NCBI RefSeq assembly: GCF_014199915.1
Contig: NZ_JACHOO010000003.1
Location: 325,690 to 389,689, forward strand
Origin: Prosthecomicrobium pneumaticum
Lineage (GTDB): Bacteria; Pseudomonadota; Alphaproteobacteria; Rhizobiales; Kaistiaceae
Length of the DNA stretch: 64,000 bases
Direction: 5' to 3'
A program made the position numbers and the translations under genes. Shown here in pieces: positions 54,571 through 63,838 of the stretch. Below the pieces are notes generated by a model. The model was given only the letters and a program-made list of their open reading frames with translations, ran no database searches and was not told the DNA's origin. Position 1 is the first letter of the stretch, and the number at the start of each line of letters is the position of its first letter.

Positions 54571-56103
54571 TCATGCCACCCGCTTCCGCGCGGGCGTCTC
54601 CCTGATCGTTTCGACGAAGCGGCGGGTCGCCGCGAGCGTCGTTTCGGAATGGGCGGCGGCTTCGGCCGGCGCCGGAAAGTCGCGCCGGAAGTGACCGCCG
54701 CGGCTCTCTTCGCGGGCGAGCGCGGCAGCGGCGACGAGGAGGCCGGCGAGCGCCGCGTCGCCGCCCGTCCCGGCGGCCCGGTCGAGCGCCCGGACCGCGC
54801 CGATGAGGCCGTCCGCGTCGCGCACCACGCCGACCGCGGCGTCCATCATCGCTCGCACGGCCGCATCGGCCCGGAGCGGTGCGGAAAGCGGCGACTCGGT
54901 CGGAATCAGCGCGGCGGACCGGGTCGGCGCGGTGCCGGTGATGTCGGCGGCGATCCATTCCGCAAAGGCGAGCGCCTCGACGAGCGAGTTGCTGGCGAGC
55001 CGGTTGGCGCCGTGCAGGCCCGTCGCCGCGACCTCGCCGGCCGCCCACAGGCCTTCGAGGCTCGAACGGCCGGCCGCGTCGACCGCGACGCCGCCCATGT
55101 GGTAGTGCGCCGCCGGCCGGACCGGGATCGGTGCCGTGACCGGGTCGAGCCCGGCGGCGCGGCAGAGCGCGACGACGCCGGGGAAGCGCGCTTCGAGTCC
55201 CGGCATGCGGGCATCGAGGAAGACGGCGCGGCCGGCCGCCCGCTCGGCGAAGATCGCCCGGGCGACGACATCGCGCGGCGCGAGCTCCCGGCCGGGCACA
55301 TCGGCCATGAAGCGGGTGCCGCGGCCATCGACGAGCACGGCGCCCTCGCCGCGCAGCGCCTCGGTCGCGAGCGGCATCGGATCGGCGCCGGCGGCAATCG
55401 CGGTCGGGTGGAACTGCACGAATTCGAGGTCGCGGAGCTTCGCGCCGGCGCGCGCCGCGAGCGCGAGGCCGGAGCCGACCGCACCGAGCGGATTGGTCGT
55501 CGCGGCATAGAGCCCGCCGAGCCCGCCGGTCGCGAGCACGACGGCGCGGCCGCGGAGCGTGACGGGCCTTCCGTCCCGGTCGACGGCGACGAGCCCCACG
55601 ATGCGCCCCGTCTCGTCGCGCCGCAGAGAGACGACGCGCAGCCCCTCGGCGAGCGTGATCGACGGCGTCCGCCGCACCGCGGCGGCGAGCGTTTCGAGCA
55701 CTGCACGGCCGGTCGCATCGCCGCGCGCATGGACGATCCGGCGGCGCCCGTGCGCCGCTTCGAGGCCGAGCGCGATCGCGCCGTCCGCCGTCCGGTCGAA
55801 GGGGGTGCCGAGCCGGTCGAGCCAGGCGATCTGCGCCGGCGCCGCTGCGGCGACGCGGGCCGCGATCGCCGGCTCGGTGAGGCCGGCGCCGGCGGCGATC
55901 GTGTCGGCCGCATGATGATCGGGCCGATCGTCGGCGCCGATCGCGGCGGCGATGCCGCCCTGCGCCCAGGCGGTCGCCGCCTCCTCGCCGAGCGGCAGCC
56001 GGGCGAGGAGGGTGACGGGCAGGGGCGCGAGCCTCAGCGCGGTCGACAGCCCCGCGACCCCGCCGCCGACAACGAGGACGCCGTCGGTCGTGCGCGTCTC
56101 CAT
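54571..56103 (-). CDS. nadB: L-aspartate oxidase
   Basis: A 510-residue FAD enzyme that oxidises L-aspartate to iminoaspartate for quinolinate synthesis. The FAD motif VVGGGVAGLSTALRLA is at the N-terminus; TGGLGGLYAATTNP, the active-site HYHMGGVAVD and ASNSLVEALAFAEW follow. It lies between nadA (12-base gap) and nadC (4-base gap). Confidence 0.95.
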   Translation of the reverse strand: METRTTDGVLVVGGGVAGLSTALRLAPLPVTLLARLPLGEEAATAWAQGGIAAAIGADDRPDHHAADTIAAGAGLTEPAIAARVAAAAPAQIAWLDRLGTPFDRTADGAIALGLEAAHGRRRIVHARGDATGRAVLETLAAAVRRTPSITLAEGLRVVSLRRDETGRIVGLVAVDRDGRPVTLRGRAVVLATGGLGGLYAATTNPLGAVGSGLALAARAGAKLRDLEFVQFHPTAIAAGADPMPLATEALRGEGAVLVDGRGTRFMADVPGRELAPRDVVARAIFAERAAGRAVFLDARMPGLEARFPGVVALCRAAGLDPVTAPIPVRPAAHYHMGGVAVDAAGRSSLEGLWAAGEVAATGLHGANRLASNSLVEALAFAEWIAADITGTAPTRSAALIPTESPLSAPLRADAAVRAMMDAAVGVVRDADGLIGAVRALDRAAGTGGDAALAGLLVAAAALAREESRGGHFRRDFPAPAEAAAHSETTLAATRRFVETIRETPARKRVA

Positions 56104-56115
56104 GGCGGCGATCCT

Positions 56116-57135
56116 CTAGCGGATGGCGAGCATGCGCTCGACCGCGGCGCGGGCGCGATCGGCGACCGCCGGGTCGATCTCGACGGCGCGGCTCATCGTC
56201 TCGAGCGCGGTGCGGATCTTCGGCAGGGTGATCCGCCGCATGTGCGGGCAGAGATTGCAGGGCCGTACGAACTCGATCTCCGGATGGGCGACCGAGACAT
56301 TGTCCGCCATCGAGCATTCGGTGATCAGCACCACCCGGCCGGGCCGCTCGGCGTCGACATAATCGGCCATTGCGGCGGTCGAGCCGGCGAAATCGGCCTC
56401 GGCCACCACCTCCGGCGGGCATTCCGGATGGGCGAGCACGACGACGCCGGGATGGCTCTCGCGCAGGTCGCGGATGTCCTGCGGGGTGAAGCGCTCGTGC
56501 ACCTCGCAATGGCCCTTCCAGGCGATCAGCTCGATCTCCGGCACCTCGCGCTGGACGTTCTGCGCCAGATATTCGTCGGGCAGCATCAGGATACGGTCGA
56601 CGCCCCATTCGCGCGCGACGTGGCGGACCACCTTCACGGCATTGCCGGAGGTGCAGCAATAATCGCTCTCCGCCTTCACCGCGGCCGAGGTGTTCACATA
56701 GGTGACGACCGGCACGCCGGGATAGCGCTGGCGCAGCAGCCGGATGTCGGCGGGGGTGATCGATTCGGCGAGCGAGCAGCCCGCCTCCGCGTCGGGGATC
56801 AGCACCGTCTTGTCGGGGCTGAGCAGCTTCGCCGTCTCCGCCATGAAATGCACCCCGGCGAGCACGATCACGTCGGCGTCCACCTTCACCGCCTCGCGGG
56901 CGAGGGCGAGGCTGTCGCCGACAATGTCCGCGACCGTGTTGAAGACTTCCGGCGCCTGATAGTTGTGGCCGAGGATGACGGCGTTCCGTTCGCGCTTCAG
57001 CCGCTCGATGGCCGCCACGTCCGCGGCGATCGCCGGCCATTCGAAGGCCGGCACATGGCCGCTGACGCGTGCATAGAGATGCGGCAGAGGCAGGCCGGCA
57101 AACGCGGAATCCGGGACGAGACGGGCGTCGAGCAT
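56116..57135 (-). CDS. nadA: Quinolinate synthase
   Basis: A 339-residue 4Fe-4S enzyme that condenses iminoaspartate with dihydroxyacetone phosphate to quinolinate. It has [29 protein letters not shown], cysteines in YCCTSGN and RPCNLCPHM, and HPECPPEV. It opens nadABC; AGGAGG lies six bases before its ATG, directly after an operator-like palindrome. Confidence 0.95.
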   Translation of the reverse strand: MLDARLVPDSAFAGLPLPHLYARVSGHVPAFEWPAIAADVAAIERLKRERNAVILGHNYQAPEVFNTVADIVGDSLALAREAVKVDADVIVLAGVHFMAETAKLLSPDKTVLIPDAEAGCSLAESITPADIRLLRQRYPGVPVVTYVNTSAAVKAESDYCCTSGNAVKVVRHVAREWGVDRILMLPDEYLAQNVQREVPEIELIAWKGHCEVHERFTPQDIRDLRESHPGVVVLAHPECPPEVVAEADFAGSTAAMADYVDAERPGRVVLITECSMADNVSVAHPEIEFVRPCNLCPHMRRITLPKIRTALETMSRAVEIDPAVADRARAAVERMLAIR

Positions 57136-57145
57136 CGCATCCTCC

Positions 57146-57236
57146 TTATGCTCGGCTTGAGCATAATCGGCGCAAAAGAAAACCGGGCTGCTGCCCGGAC
57201 ACGACTTATGCTAAGACTGAGCATAACACCTGTCAA
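57146..57236 (-). promoter_or_regulatory. nadABC promoter with paired palindromic operators
   Basis: TTGACA (57231-57236 on the minus strand) and TAGCAT (57208-57213) are separated by 17 bases and form the promoter. A 21-bp palindrome TTATGCT...AGCATAA (57206-57226) lies within it. A second, TTATGCTC...GAGCATAA (57146-57166), lies in the leader just before the ribosome site, exactly 60 bases away. A CCGGGC/GCCCGG hairpin (57183-57198) stands between. This fits repression by an NAD-pathway regulator such as alphaproteobacterial NadQ, which is not in the window. Bases 57240-57383 show nothing further. Confidence 0.75.
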
Positions 57237-57383
57237 TGCTTCGCCACGAAACGAAGCCGGCGGCTCGCGGCCAACCGGGTCCGAAGGGACGAGTGACGCC
57301 GGAGAGGACGAGCGTGCGGGGCGCGTCGGCGGCCTCGCGAAGCGGCGATCGTGCCGCCGGCCGGCGCGGCGCGGCCGCGCCGC

Positions 57384-58175
57384 CTATTTCACCCGTTCGA
57401 TCAGGGCCATGGCGGCGGCCGGGTTGCGCTCCTTGGCGCCGCTGATCACGAAGGCGAAGACGTCGCGCGGCCGCTTCTCGGGCGGCGTCTCGGTGACAGT
57501 CTCGAGATCGGCCGGCAGGCCGCCGTCGCGATAGGTCCTCAGCCGCTCCGCCCAGGCGTCGAGTTCGGCCTCCGGATAGCCGGCCGGCTCCTCGGCGCGG
57601 CTCCGCTGCAGGCGGAGATAGACGAAGGGCGCCGTGATGTCGGCGATCTGCGGGTGCTCGTCCGACTCGGCGATCACCTGCGCGACGCCGTATTTCGCGA
57701 GCAGGGCGATCGCCGCCGGATCGCGGAAGCTCTCGTGCCGCAGTTCCACGACATGGCGGAGCGCGATGCCGTCCGCCTCCTTCGGCAGCAGAGCGAGGAA
57801 GGCTTCGAAGTCCTCGGCGTCGAACTTCTTCGTCGGCAGGAACTGCCAGTTGATCGCGCCGAGCTTCTCCTTCAGCTCGGTCACGCCGCCGCCGACGAAG
57901 CGGCCGATCGACTCGCCGGCTTCGGCGAGCACGCGGCGATTGGTGGCGAAGCGCGGACCCTTGACGGTGAAGACGAAGCCGTCCGGCGTTTCCTCCCGCC
58001 ATTTGCGGAAGCTCTCCGGCTTCTGGCTGCCGTAATAGGTGCCGTTCACCTCGATCGCCGTCAGATGCTCGCCGGCATAGGCGAGCTCGCCGGCATGTTT
58101 CAGCCCCTTCGGGTAGAAATTGTCCCGCCAGGGTTCGTAGGTCCAGCCGCCGACACCGATCCGGATCGTCGCCAT
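57384..58175 (-). CDS. DUF72 family protein (YecE-like)
   Basis: A 263-residue TIM-barrel-like protein of the DUF72 family: IRIGVGGWTYEPWRDNFYPKGL at the start, AIEVNGTYYGSQKPESFRKW, FVFTVKGPRF and VELRHESF are conserved. Biochemical function is unknown. Its ATG shares a base with the uvrB stop (TGATG), so it is read from the uvrB transcript. Confidence 0.88.
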   Translation of the reverse strand: MATIRIGVGGWTYEPWRDNFYPKGLKHAGELAYAGEHLTAIEVNGTYYGSQKPESFRKWREETPDGFVFTVKGPRFATNRRVLAEAGESIGRFVGGGVTELKEKLGAINWQFLPTKKFDAEDFEAFLALLPKEADGIALRHVVELRHESFRDPAAIALLAKYGVAQVIAESDEHPQIADITAPFVYLRLQRSRAEEPAGYPEAELDAWAERLRTYRDGGLPADLETVTETPPEKRPRDVFAFVISGAKERNPAAAMALIERVK

Positions 58176-61105
58176 CACCGCTTCCCCCGGCTGCGATTGG
58201 CCGGCTGGCCGGGCCGGCCGCCGGTCGAGCGGCCGCGCTGCCGCCAGTTCGCCGTCATCGGATCGGGCCGCGCCGGCGGCGCCTCGTCGGGGCCGAGCGG
58301 CACTTCGAGATCGGTGCCCGGTCCCATGTGATCGAGATCGGGCTTGCGCGCCCGGCTCTTCGGCATGTCCGGCACTTCCGTGCGGCCGACCGTCATCTCG
58401 TCGAGCCCGTTCTTGCGGGCGCGCGAGGGCGGCGGCGCTTCGGTCATCAGCTCCGAACGGTCGCGGTCGAAGCCGCGCCCCTCGCGCCGGCGGCGGCGGT
58501 CGTCCTCGCTCTCGGGCGGCAGATTGGCCCGGGCGCCGTATTTGCGCGTCCCCTGATAGCCGCCGGTGCGCTCGTCGATCGCGGACTGGCGGGCGAGCGG
58601 ATCGTCGGCGACGGCGAGCTCGGTCTCCTTCAGCCGCTTGACCTCGTCGCGCAGCCGTGCCGCCTCCTCGAATTCGAGGTTGAGCGCCGCCTCGCGCATC
58701 CGCCGCTCGAGATCGTCGATATGGGCCTTCAGATTGTGGCCGACCAGCGCGGTGTCGGCGAGGCCGGAATCGACCGTGACGTGATCGCCCTCATAGACGG
58801 AGGCGAGGATGTCGCCGATCTGCTTCTTGACGCTCTCCGGCGTGATGCCGTGCTCGGCATTGTAGGCCATCTGCTTCTCGCGGCGGCGCTCGGTCTCCGC
58901 CATCGCCCGCTCCATCGAGCCGGTGATCGTGTCGGCATAGAGCACGACGCGGCCGTCGACATTGCGCGCCGCGCGGCCGATCGTCTGGATGAGCGAGGTC
59001 TCGGAGCGGAGAAACCCCTCCTTGTCGGCGTCGAGAATGGCGACGAGCGCGCATTCCGGGATGTCGAGGCCCTCGCGCAGCAGGTTGATGCCGATCAGCA
59101 CGTCGAAGGCGCCGAGCCGCAGATCGCGGATGATCTCGATCCGCTCGAGGGTCTCGACGTCGGAATGCATGTAGCGCACGCGCACGCCGTTCTCGTGCAG
59201 ATATTCCGTGAGGTCCTCGGCCATCCGCTTGGTGAGCGTCGTGACGAGGGCGCGATAGCCGCGCCGGGCCACCTCGCGCACCTCGCCGAGCAGGTCGTCG
59301 ACCTGGGCCTTGGCCGGCCGCACCTCGACCACCGGGTCGACCAGGCCGGTCGGGCGGATGACCTGCTCGACGAACACGCCGCCGGTCTGCTCCATCTCCC
59401 AGCCGCCCGGCGTCGCCGAGACATAGACGCTCTGCGGCCGCATCGCGTCCCATTCCTCGAAGCGGAGCGGCCGGTTGTCCATGCAGGAGGGCAGGCGGAA
59501 GCCGTATTCGGCGAGCGTCGCCTTGCGGCGGAAGTCGCCGCGATACATGCCGCCGATCTGGCCGATCGTCACATGGCTCTCGTCGACGAAGACGAGCGCC
59601 TCGTCGGGCAGGTATTCGAAGAGGGTGGGCGGCGGCTCGCCCGGCTTGCGGCCGGTCAGATAGCGCGAATAGTTCTCGATGCCGGCGCAGGAGCCGGTCG
59701 CCTCCATCATCTCGAGATCGAAGCGGGTGCGCTGCTCGAGCCGCTGCGCTTCGAGCAGCCGGCCGGCCTTCTCGAGCTCGGCGAGGCGGAACCTCAGCTC
59801 CTCGCGGATCGACTTGGTCGCCTGGGCGAGCGTCGGCTTCGGCGTGACATAATGCGAATTGGCGTAGACCTTGACGAGCTTCAGCTCGGCCGTCTTGTGG
59901 CCGGTCAGCGGGTCGAACTCGGTGATGCTCTCGACCTCGTCGCCGAACAGCGAGATCCGCCAGGCGCGGTCTTCCAGATGGGCCGGGAAGATCTCGACCG
60001 TATCGCCGCGCACACGGAAGGTGCCGCGGACGAAATTCGCGTCCGACCGTTTGTATTGCAGGGCGACGAGGTCGGCGAGCAGCTGGCGCTGATCGAGCCG
60101 CTCGCCGCGGCTGATCGCGAAGGTCATCGCCGTATAGGTCTCGACCGAGCCGATACCGTAGATGCAGGAGACCGAGGCGACGATGATCACGTCGTCGCGT
60201 TCGAGCAGCGACCGGGTCGCCGAATGGCGCATCCGGTCGATCTGCTCGTTGATCGACGATTCCTTCTCGATATAGGTGTCGGTGCGCGGGACGTAGGCCT
60301 CCGGCTGATAGTAATCGTAATAGGAGACGAAATACTCGACGGCGTTGTTCGGAAAGAACGACTTGAACTCGCCATAGAGCTGTGCGGCCAGCGTCTTGTT
60401 CGGCGCGAGGATGAGCGCCGGGCGGCCGGTGTGGGCGATGACCTGCGCCATGGTGAAGGTCTTGCCGGAGCCGGTAACGCCGAGGAGCACCTGGTCGCGT
60501 TCTTTCGCCGCGACGCCGGCGACGAGTTCGCTGATCGCGGTCGGCTGGTCGCCGCGCGGCTCGAAGGGCGAGACGAGCTCGAAGGGAATGCCGCCCTCCG
60601 ATTTCTCCGGCCGCGGCGGCCGGTGCGGCATCCAGGTCTTGTCGCGGAATTCCGGCCGACCCTTCTCGATCAGGTCGGAGAGGGCGGCGACCGTAGCCGT
60701 GACGGCGGAGGAGGGCAGTGAGGCGGCGTCCTCGAGCGACACCGACAGGCCGGCCACCGGATTGAGGCCCGATGCGGCGCGCTCGGTGGCGGTGGCGGCG
60801 CGGCCGATCGAGGTGCCGCGCGCCGAGCGATGGCCGCGCTCCCCGGTCTCGGCCGGCGCAGCGGCGGCCTTACTTTTCTTCCCACCGGCCTTTTTCGGCG
60901 CGGTCGTTTTCGACGGCCCCCTGGGCGGCAGGCCCTCCGGCCGGGCGCGCGGCGCGCGGGTCGGCGGCGGCTCGAGCGGCTGCTGGTCGGCCGCCTCGCG
61001 CGCGATCTCGATCGCCCAGTCGGCGATGCCGCCGGACAGCGGCGCACCCTCAAGGGAGGGCTGCGGCGCCTCGCCGAAGCCCTGCTCGTTCTTCCGCTTG
61101 ATCAT
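58175..61105 (-). CDS. uvrB: Excinuclease ABC subunit B, N-terminally extended
   Basis: The helicase-like damage-binding subunit of nucleotide excision repair, 976 residues. The core starts near residue 172 ([20 protein letters not shown]) and has Walker A GVTGSGKT, the beta-hairpin region ([20 protein letters not shown]) and the UVR motif ([19 protein letters not shown]). The first 170 residues are a basic, Pro/Ala/Lys-rich low-complexity extension, and a charged Arg-rich tail of about 120 residues follows the UVR motif. Core UvrB is about 670 residues; extended forms are known in rhizobia. ATG 61105 was used; a GTG two codons earlier is possible. No GTTC-N7-GTTC LexA box was seen upstream. 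Confidence 0.95.
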   Translation of the reverse strand: MIKRKNEQGFGEAPQPSLEGAPLSGGIADWAIEIAREAADQQPLEPPPTRAPRARPEGLPPRGPSKTTAPKKAGGKKSKAAAAPAETGERGHRSARGTSIGRAATATERAASGLNPVAGLSVSLEDAASLPSSAVTATVAALSDLIEKGRPEFRDKTWMPHRPPRPEKSEGGIPFELVSPFEPRGDQPTAISELVAGVAAKERDQVLLGVTGSGKTFTMAQVIAHTGRPALILAPNKTLAAQLYGEFKSFFPNNAVEYFVSYYDYYQPEAYVPRTDTYIEKESSINEQIDRMRHSATRSLLERDDVIIVASVSCIYGIGSVETYTAMTFAISRGERLDQRQLLADLVALQYKRSDANFVRGTFRVRGDTVEIFPAHLEDRAWRISLFGDEVESITEFDPLTGHKTAELKLVKVYANSHYVTPKPTLAQATKSIREELRFRLAELEKAGRLLEAQRLEQRTRFDLEMMEATGSCAGIENYSRYLTGRKPGEPPPTLFEYLPDEALVFVDESHVTIGQIGGMYRGDFRRKATLAEYGFRLPSCMDNRPLRFEEWDAMRPQSVYVSATPGGWEMEQTGGVFVEQVIRPTGLVDPVVEVRPAKAQVDDLLGEVREVARRGYRALVTTLTKRMAEDLTEYLHENGVRVRYMHSDVETLERIEIIRDLRLGAFDVLIGINLLREGLDIPECALVAILDADKEGFLRSETSLIQTIGRAARNVDGRVVLYADTITGSMERAMAETERRREKQMAYNAEHGITPESVKKQIGDILASVYEGDHVTVDSGLADTALVGHNLKAHIDDLERRMREAALNLEFEEAARLRDEVKRLKETELAVADDPLARQSAIDERTGGYQGTRKYGARANLPPESEDDRRRRREGRGFDRDRSELMTEAPPPSRARKNGLDEMTVGRTEVPDMPKSRARKPDLDHMGPGTDLEVPLGPDEAPPARPDPMTANWRQRGRSTGGRPGQPANRSRGKR

Positions 61106-61215
61106 GGGCACAAATGTAGAACGGATCGCGGGCGATTTGAAGGCCCGGGGACGCCGGAACTTGCAGTCCGGGCGGTTCGCTCTAAGCTCGGGGGACGGGC
61201 GAGGGAGATGCAGCC

Positions 61216-61476
61216 ATGGTCACCATCGGCGCCGCCGAGGCCTTATCGAAGCTCGCCGACCTTCTCGACAGGGTCGAGGCCGGCGAGGAAGTCACGATCA
61301 CGCGCGACGGCAAGCCGATCGCGCGGCTGACACCCGCGCCGAAAGAGGCGCCGGCCGAAAAGGCCATCGAGGAGATGAGCCCGGAGGAAGCCTTTCAGGA
61401 GCTTCTCAAGCTGCGCGAGCACATGACGCTTGGAGGGATCGACTGGCGCGATCTGCGCGACGAGGGGCGGCGTTGA
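61216..61476 (+). CDS. Phd/YefM-type antitoxin
   Basis: An 86-residue antitoxin-like protein. [39 protein letters not shown] is the Phd/YefM DNA-binding fold, followed by a helical tail that would bind a toxin ([28 protein letters not shown]). Such genes are normally followed by a PIN-domain VapC or a Doc/RelE toxin. Here only a 22-codon VapC-like start follows, overlapping its stop. Confidence 0.85.
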   Translation: MVTIGAAEALSKLADLLDRVEAGEEVTITRDGKPIARLTPAPKEAPAEKAIEEMSPEEAFQELLKLREHMTLGGIDWRDLRDEGRR

Positions 61477-61541
61477 CGCGCCCCGTCGTCGACCCGGCCG
61501 CGACGATCTCGTGGCTGTCCGAGGGTGGCCGGCTCAGGTGA
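61473..61541 (+). pseudogene. Remnant of a VapC/PIN-domain toxin gene
   Basis: A 22-codon frame starting TTG at 61473, overlapping the antitoxin stop by three bases. It reads [22 protein letters not shown] when the TTG is read as Leu; VVDPAATISWLSEG matches the start of PIN toxins (VVDASxxLAWL), including the first catalytic Asp. The frame then ends in TGA, already inside the 3' end of the convergent GST gene. The remaining roughly 100 residues with the other acidic residues are absent, so no active nuclease can be made. Confidence 0.7.
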
Positions 61542-62154
61542 GCGGGATCATCACCGCCGCGCGATAGGCCGGGCGCTCGGCGAGGCGGCGGTACCAGGCT
61601 TCGAGGTTCGGCAGGTCGGGCCGGGCGATCGGCATCTCGAACCAGGCATAGGCGAAGCAGCCGAGCGGGATGTCGCCGACCGTGAAGCGGTCGCCGCCGA
61701 GATAGGGAGCGTCCGCGAGCGCCGCGTCGGGCATGGCGAACAGGCCGCTCAGGCGCTCGATGCCGCGCTCGACCGCGGCCATGTCGCGCTTCTCGGGCGG
61801 GGTGCGGACCATGTTCCAGAACACGTCGCGGAACGGCCCGGCGACCGAGGAGGTCGCCCAGTCCATCCACTTCTCGGCCACGGCCCGGCCGGCGGGATCG
61901 GACGGGTAGAGCCCGCCATCGTCGTGCTTCGCCGCCAGATAGCGGACGATGGTGTTCGATTCCCACAGCACGAGGCCGTCATCCTCGATCGCCGGCACGA
62001 GGCCGTTCGGATTGAGGGCGCGGTATTCCGGCGTGTCGACCACGCCGTGCACGCCGCCGGCCTCGATCCGCTCATAGGCGAGGCCGAGTTCCTCGGCGGC
62101 CCAGAGCGCCTTCTTCACATTGGTCGAGTTGGTGCGACCCCAGATCTTGAGCAT
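61534..62154 (-). CDS. Glutathione S-transferase family protein
   Basis: A 206-residue GST. The thioredoxin-like N-terminal half (MLKIWGRTNSTNVKKALWAAEELGL; NPNGLVPAIEDDGLVLWESNTIVRYLA) includes the VPAI cis-proline and ESNTI glutathione-binding motif, and the helical C-terminal half has the GDRFTVGDIPLGCFAY capping motif. The active residue is probably the Ser/Asn near position 10. Its 3' end overlaps the toxin remnant by eight bases. Confidence 0.88.
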   Translation of the reverse strand: MLKIWGRTNSTNVKKALWAAEELGLAYERIEAGGVHGVVDTPEYRALNPNGLVPAIEDDGLVLWESNTIVRYLAAKHDDGGLYPSDPAGRAVAEKWMDWATSSVAGPFRDVFWNMVRTPPEKRDMAAVERGIERLSGLFAMPDAALADAPYLGGDRFTVGDIPLGCFAYAWFEMPIARPDLPNLEAWYRRLAERPAYRAAVMIPLT

Positions 62155-62179
62155 GTCGGCCCTCTCCTCTGTCGTCCCG

Positions 62180-63838
62180 CTATAACCCCGGGGCGGCCGG
62201 CGCGCGAGCGGATTCGGGCGCATCCTCCGAGGCCGAGAAGCCGCCGAGGAGACGCGCCCGCATGCCCTCCATCGGCTCGGCGGGACGCGCCGGATCGGGC
62301 AGCAGCCCGGCGCCCCAGCCCCAGCGGGCGGCGGTCGCTAGTACGGACGGATCGGCGGCGATCAGATGGACCGGGACGTCGCGGCTCGCATCGGCACCGG
62401 TGACGAGCGGCGCCGGCTGATGGTCGCCGAGTACCAGGAGGACGAGATTCGGATCGCCCTTCGCGGCGACATAGGAGGCGAGTGTCGAAAGGGAATACTC
62501 GATCGACAGCCGGTATTGCAGGCGGACCCGTTCGGGGTCGCGCCAGACGATCTCCGGCGCATCGCCCGCCTTCGCCTGATCGTCGAAGACGGACCCGTCG
62601 CCGACCGCCTGCCAGGGGACGAGCGAAGGGATCGGCGTCCAGGGTGCATGGCTCGAGATCAGCGCCATCTCGGCGAAGACCGGTGGACGCGGTCCTTTCG
62701 TCCGCTCGGCGCGATCGAAGGCGGCGAGCGTGAACTGGTCGGGCATCGTCACCCAGTTGAAGGGGAGGCCGCGATAGCCGAGCGTGCCGGCGTCATAGAG
62801 CCGGTCGTAGCCGAAGAAGGCCCCCTCCGGCCAGGCGCGGGCGATCGCCGGCATGACCGCGACGGCGCGCCAGCCGGCGCGGCGGAAATCCCCGACGAGG
62901 GTGGCGCGTTGCGAGCCAACGAGGGCGAGATAGCGGCGCTGGTTGTCGATCCGCACGCCCGAGAGCAGCGTCCCGTGCGCGAGCCAGCTCTGGCCGCCGA
63001 CGGTGGGCGAGCGAAGGTAGGCGCTGCGGGCGGAGAAGCCGGCGCCGGCGAGCGTCGCCTCGGCCTGGCGCAGCACGGCATCGACCGCCGGGGCATAGCG
63101 CGGATCCTCGATCGCGCTGCGGCCATAGGATTCGACGAAGACGAGGAGCACGTCCTTGCCGGCGAGGCGGGCGAGCAGCCGGTCCGGGGCGAGGCCGGCG
63201 AACGGATCGACCGCGGCCTCGGCCTCGAAGGCGGCACGGTCGCCGAGGCTCGCGACCGCGCCCGCGACATGGCGGGCGGCATAAGGGGCGGCGTCGGCCG
63301 CGGCGATCGGCAGGCCGGCGAGCCGCAGCGCCCCCCAGGCGACGAGGAGGAGGACCGCGACCCCGGCGAGCGGCCCCCGCCGCCGCCCGGCGAGCGCGGC
63401 GAGCCGCTGCAGCGCGAGGACGAGGATCGCCGGAAGGATGGCGACCGCCGCGAGCGCCGCGATCGCCGCCGCGATCGCCGCCGGCCGGCCGACCGCGCCG
63501 ACGAGCAGCTCATAGGCGGGCGGGAAGAGCGCGCTGTCGAGCACCGGGTCGAACGCCCGGCCGAGCGCTTCGGCGACCGCCATGTCGGCGAGTTTCAGCA
63601 TCAGCACGAGGGCGAACGCGAGGCCGAGCAGCACGGCGAGCGGCCGCCGAAGCCGGCCGAGCGGCAGGGTGAGCAGGAGCAGAAGAAGCGGCAGCTCGAG
63701 CGGCAGGCGAAGAACGGTCTGCGCCGTCAGGCGTTCGGTGCGGTCGGGCAACAGCAGCGGGAGAAGGACGAGCAGGAGAGCGAGCCCGGCCGTCCAGGCG
63801 CGTCGGCGCGGCCCTCCCGGGGCGGCGGTCGCGCTCAT
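62180..63838 (-). CDS. Membrane-anchored sulfatase/phosphoethanolamine-transferase-like protein
   Basis: A 552-residue protein with about four or five N-terminal helices (residues 10-180, very Leu/Ala-rich) and a periplasmic alkaline-phosphatase-superfamily domain. Metal-site motifs are LLVFVESYGRSAI (about 235-247) and LVLLVLGDHQPAP near the C-terminus; ISSHAPWTPIPSL supplies a conserved histidine. Relatives modify lipids or envelope polymers or cleave sulfate esters. It is coupled by four bases to the incomplete gene upstream. Substrate unknown. Confidence 0.8.
   Translation of the reverse strand: MSATAAPGGPRRRAWTAGLALLLVLLPLLLPDRTERLTAQTVLRLPLELPLLLLLLTLPLGRLRRPLAVLLGLAFALVLMLKLADMAVAEALGRAFDPVLDSALFPPAYELLVGAVGRPAAIAAAIAALAAVAILPAILVLALQRLAALAGRRRGPLAGVAVLLLVAWGALRLAGLPIAAADAAPYAARHVAGAVASLGDRAAFEAEAAVDPFAGLAPDRLLARLAGKDVLLVFVESYGRSAIEDPRYAPAVDAVLRQAEATLAGAGFSARSAYLRSPTVGGQSWLAHGTLLSGVRIDNQRRYLALVGSQRATLVGDFRRAGWRAVAVMPAIARAWPEGAFFGYDRLYDAGTLGYRGLPFNWVTMPDQFTLAAFDRAERTKGPRPPVFAEMALISSHAPWTPIPSLVPWQAVGDGSVFDDQAKAGDAPEIVWRDPERVRLQYRLSIEYSLSTLASYVAAKGDPNLVLLVLGDHQPAPLVTGADASRDVPVHLIAADPSVLATAARWGWGAGLLPDPARPAEPMEGMRARLLGGFSASEDAPESARAPAAPGL

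Noticed and set aside
54136-57534. 1132-residue plus-strand frame opposite nadA, nadB and nadC
   Set aside because: The nadABC genes on the minus strand have full catalytic motifs; this frame has none and crosses the nad promoter.
58328-60721. 797-residue plus-strand frame opposite uvrB
   Set aside because: Antisense to a clear uvrB. Repetitive charged composition typical of GC-rich shadows.
61106-61215. SOS (LexA) box upstream of uvrB
   Set aside because: GAAC occurs, but never as GTTC-N7-GTTC or its complement.
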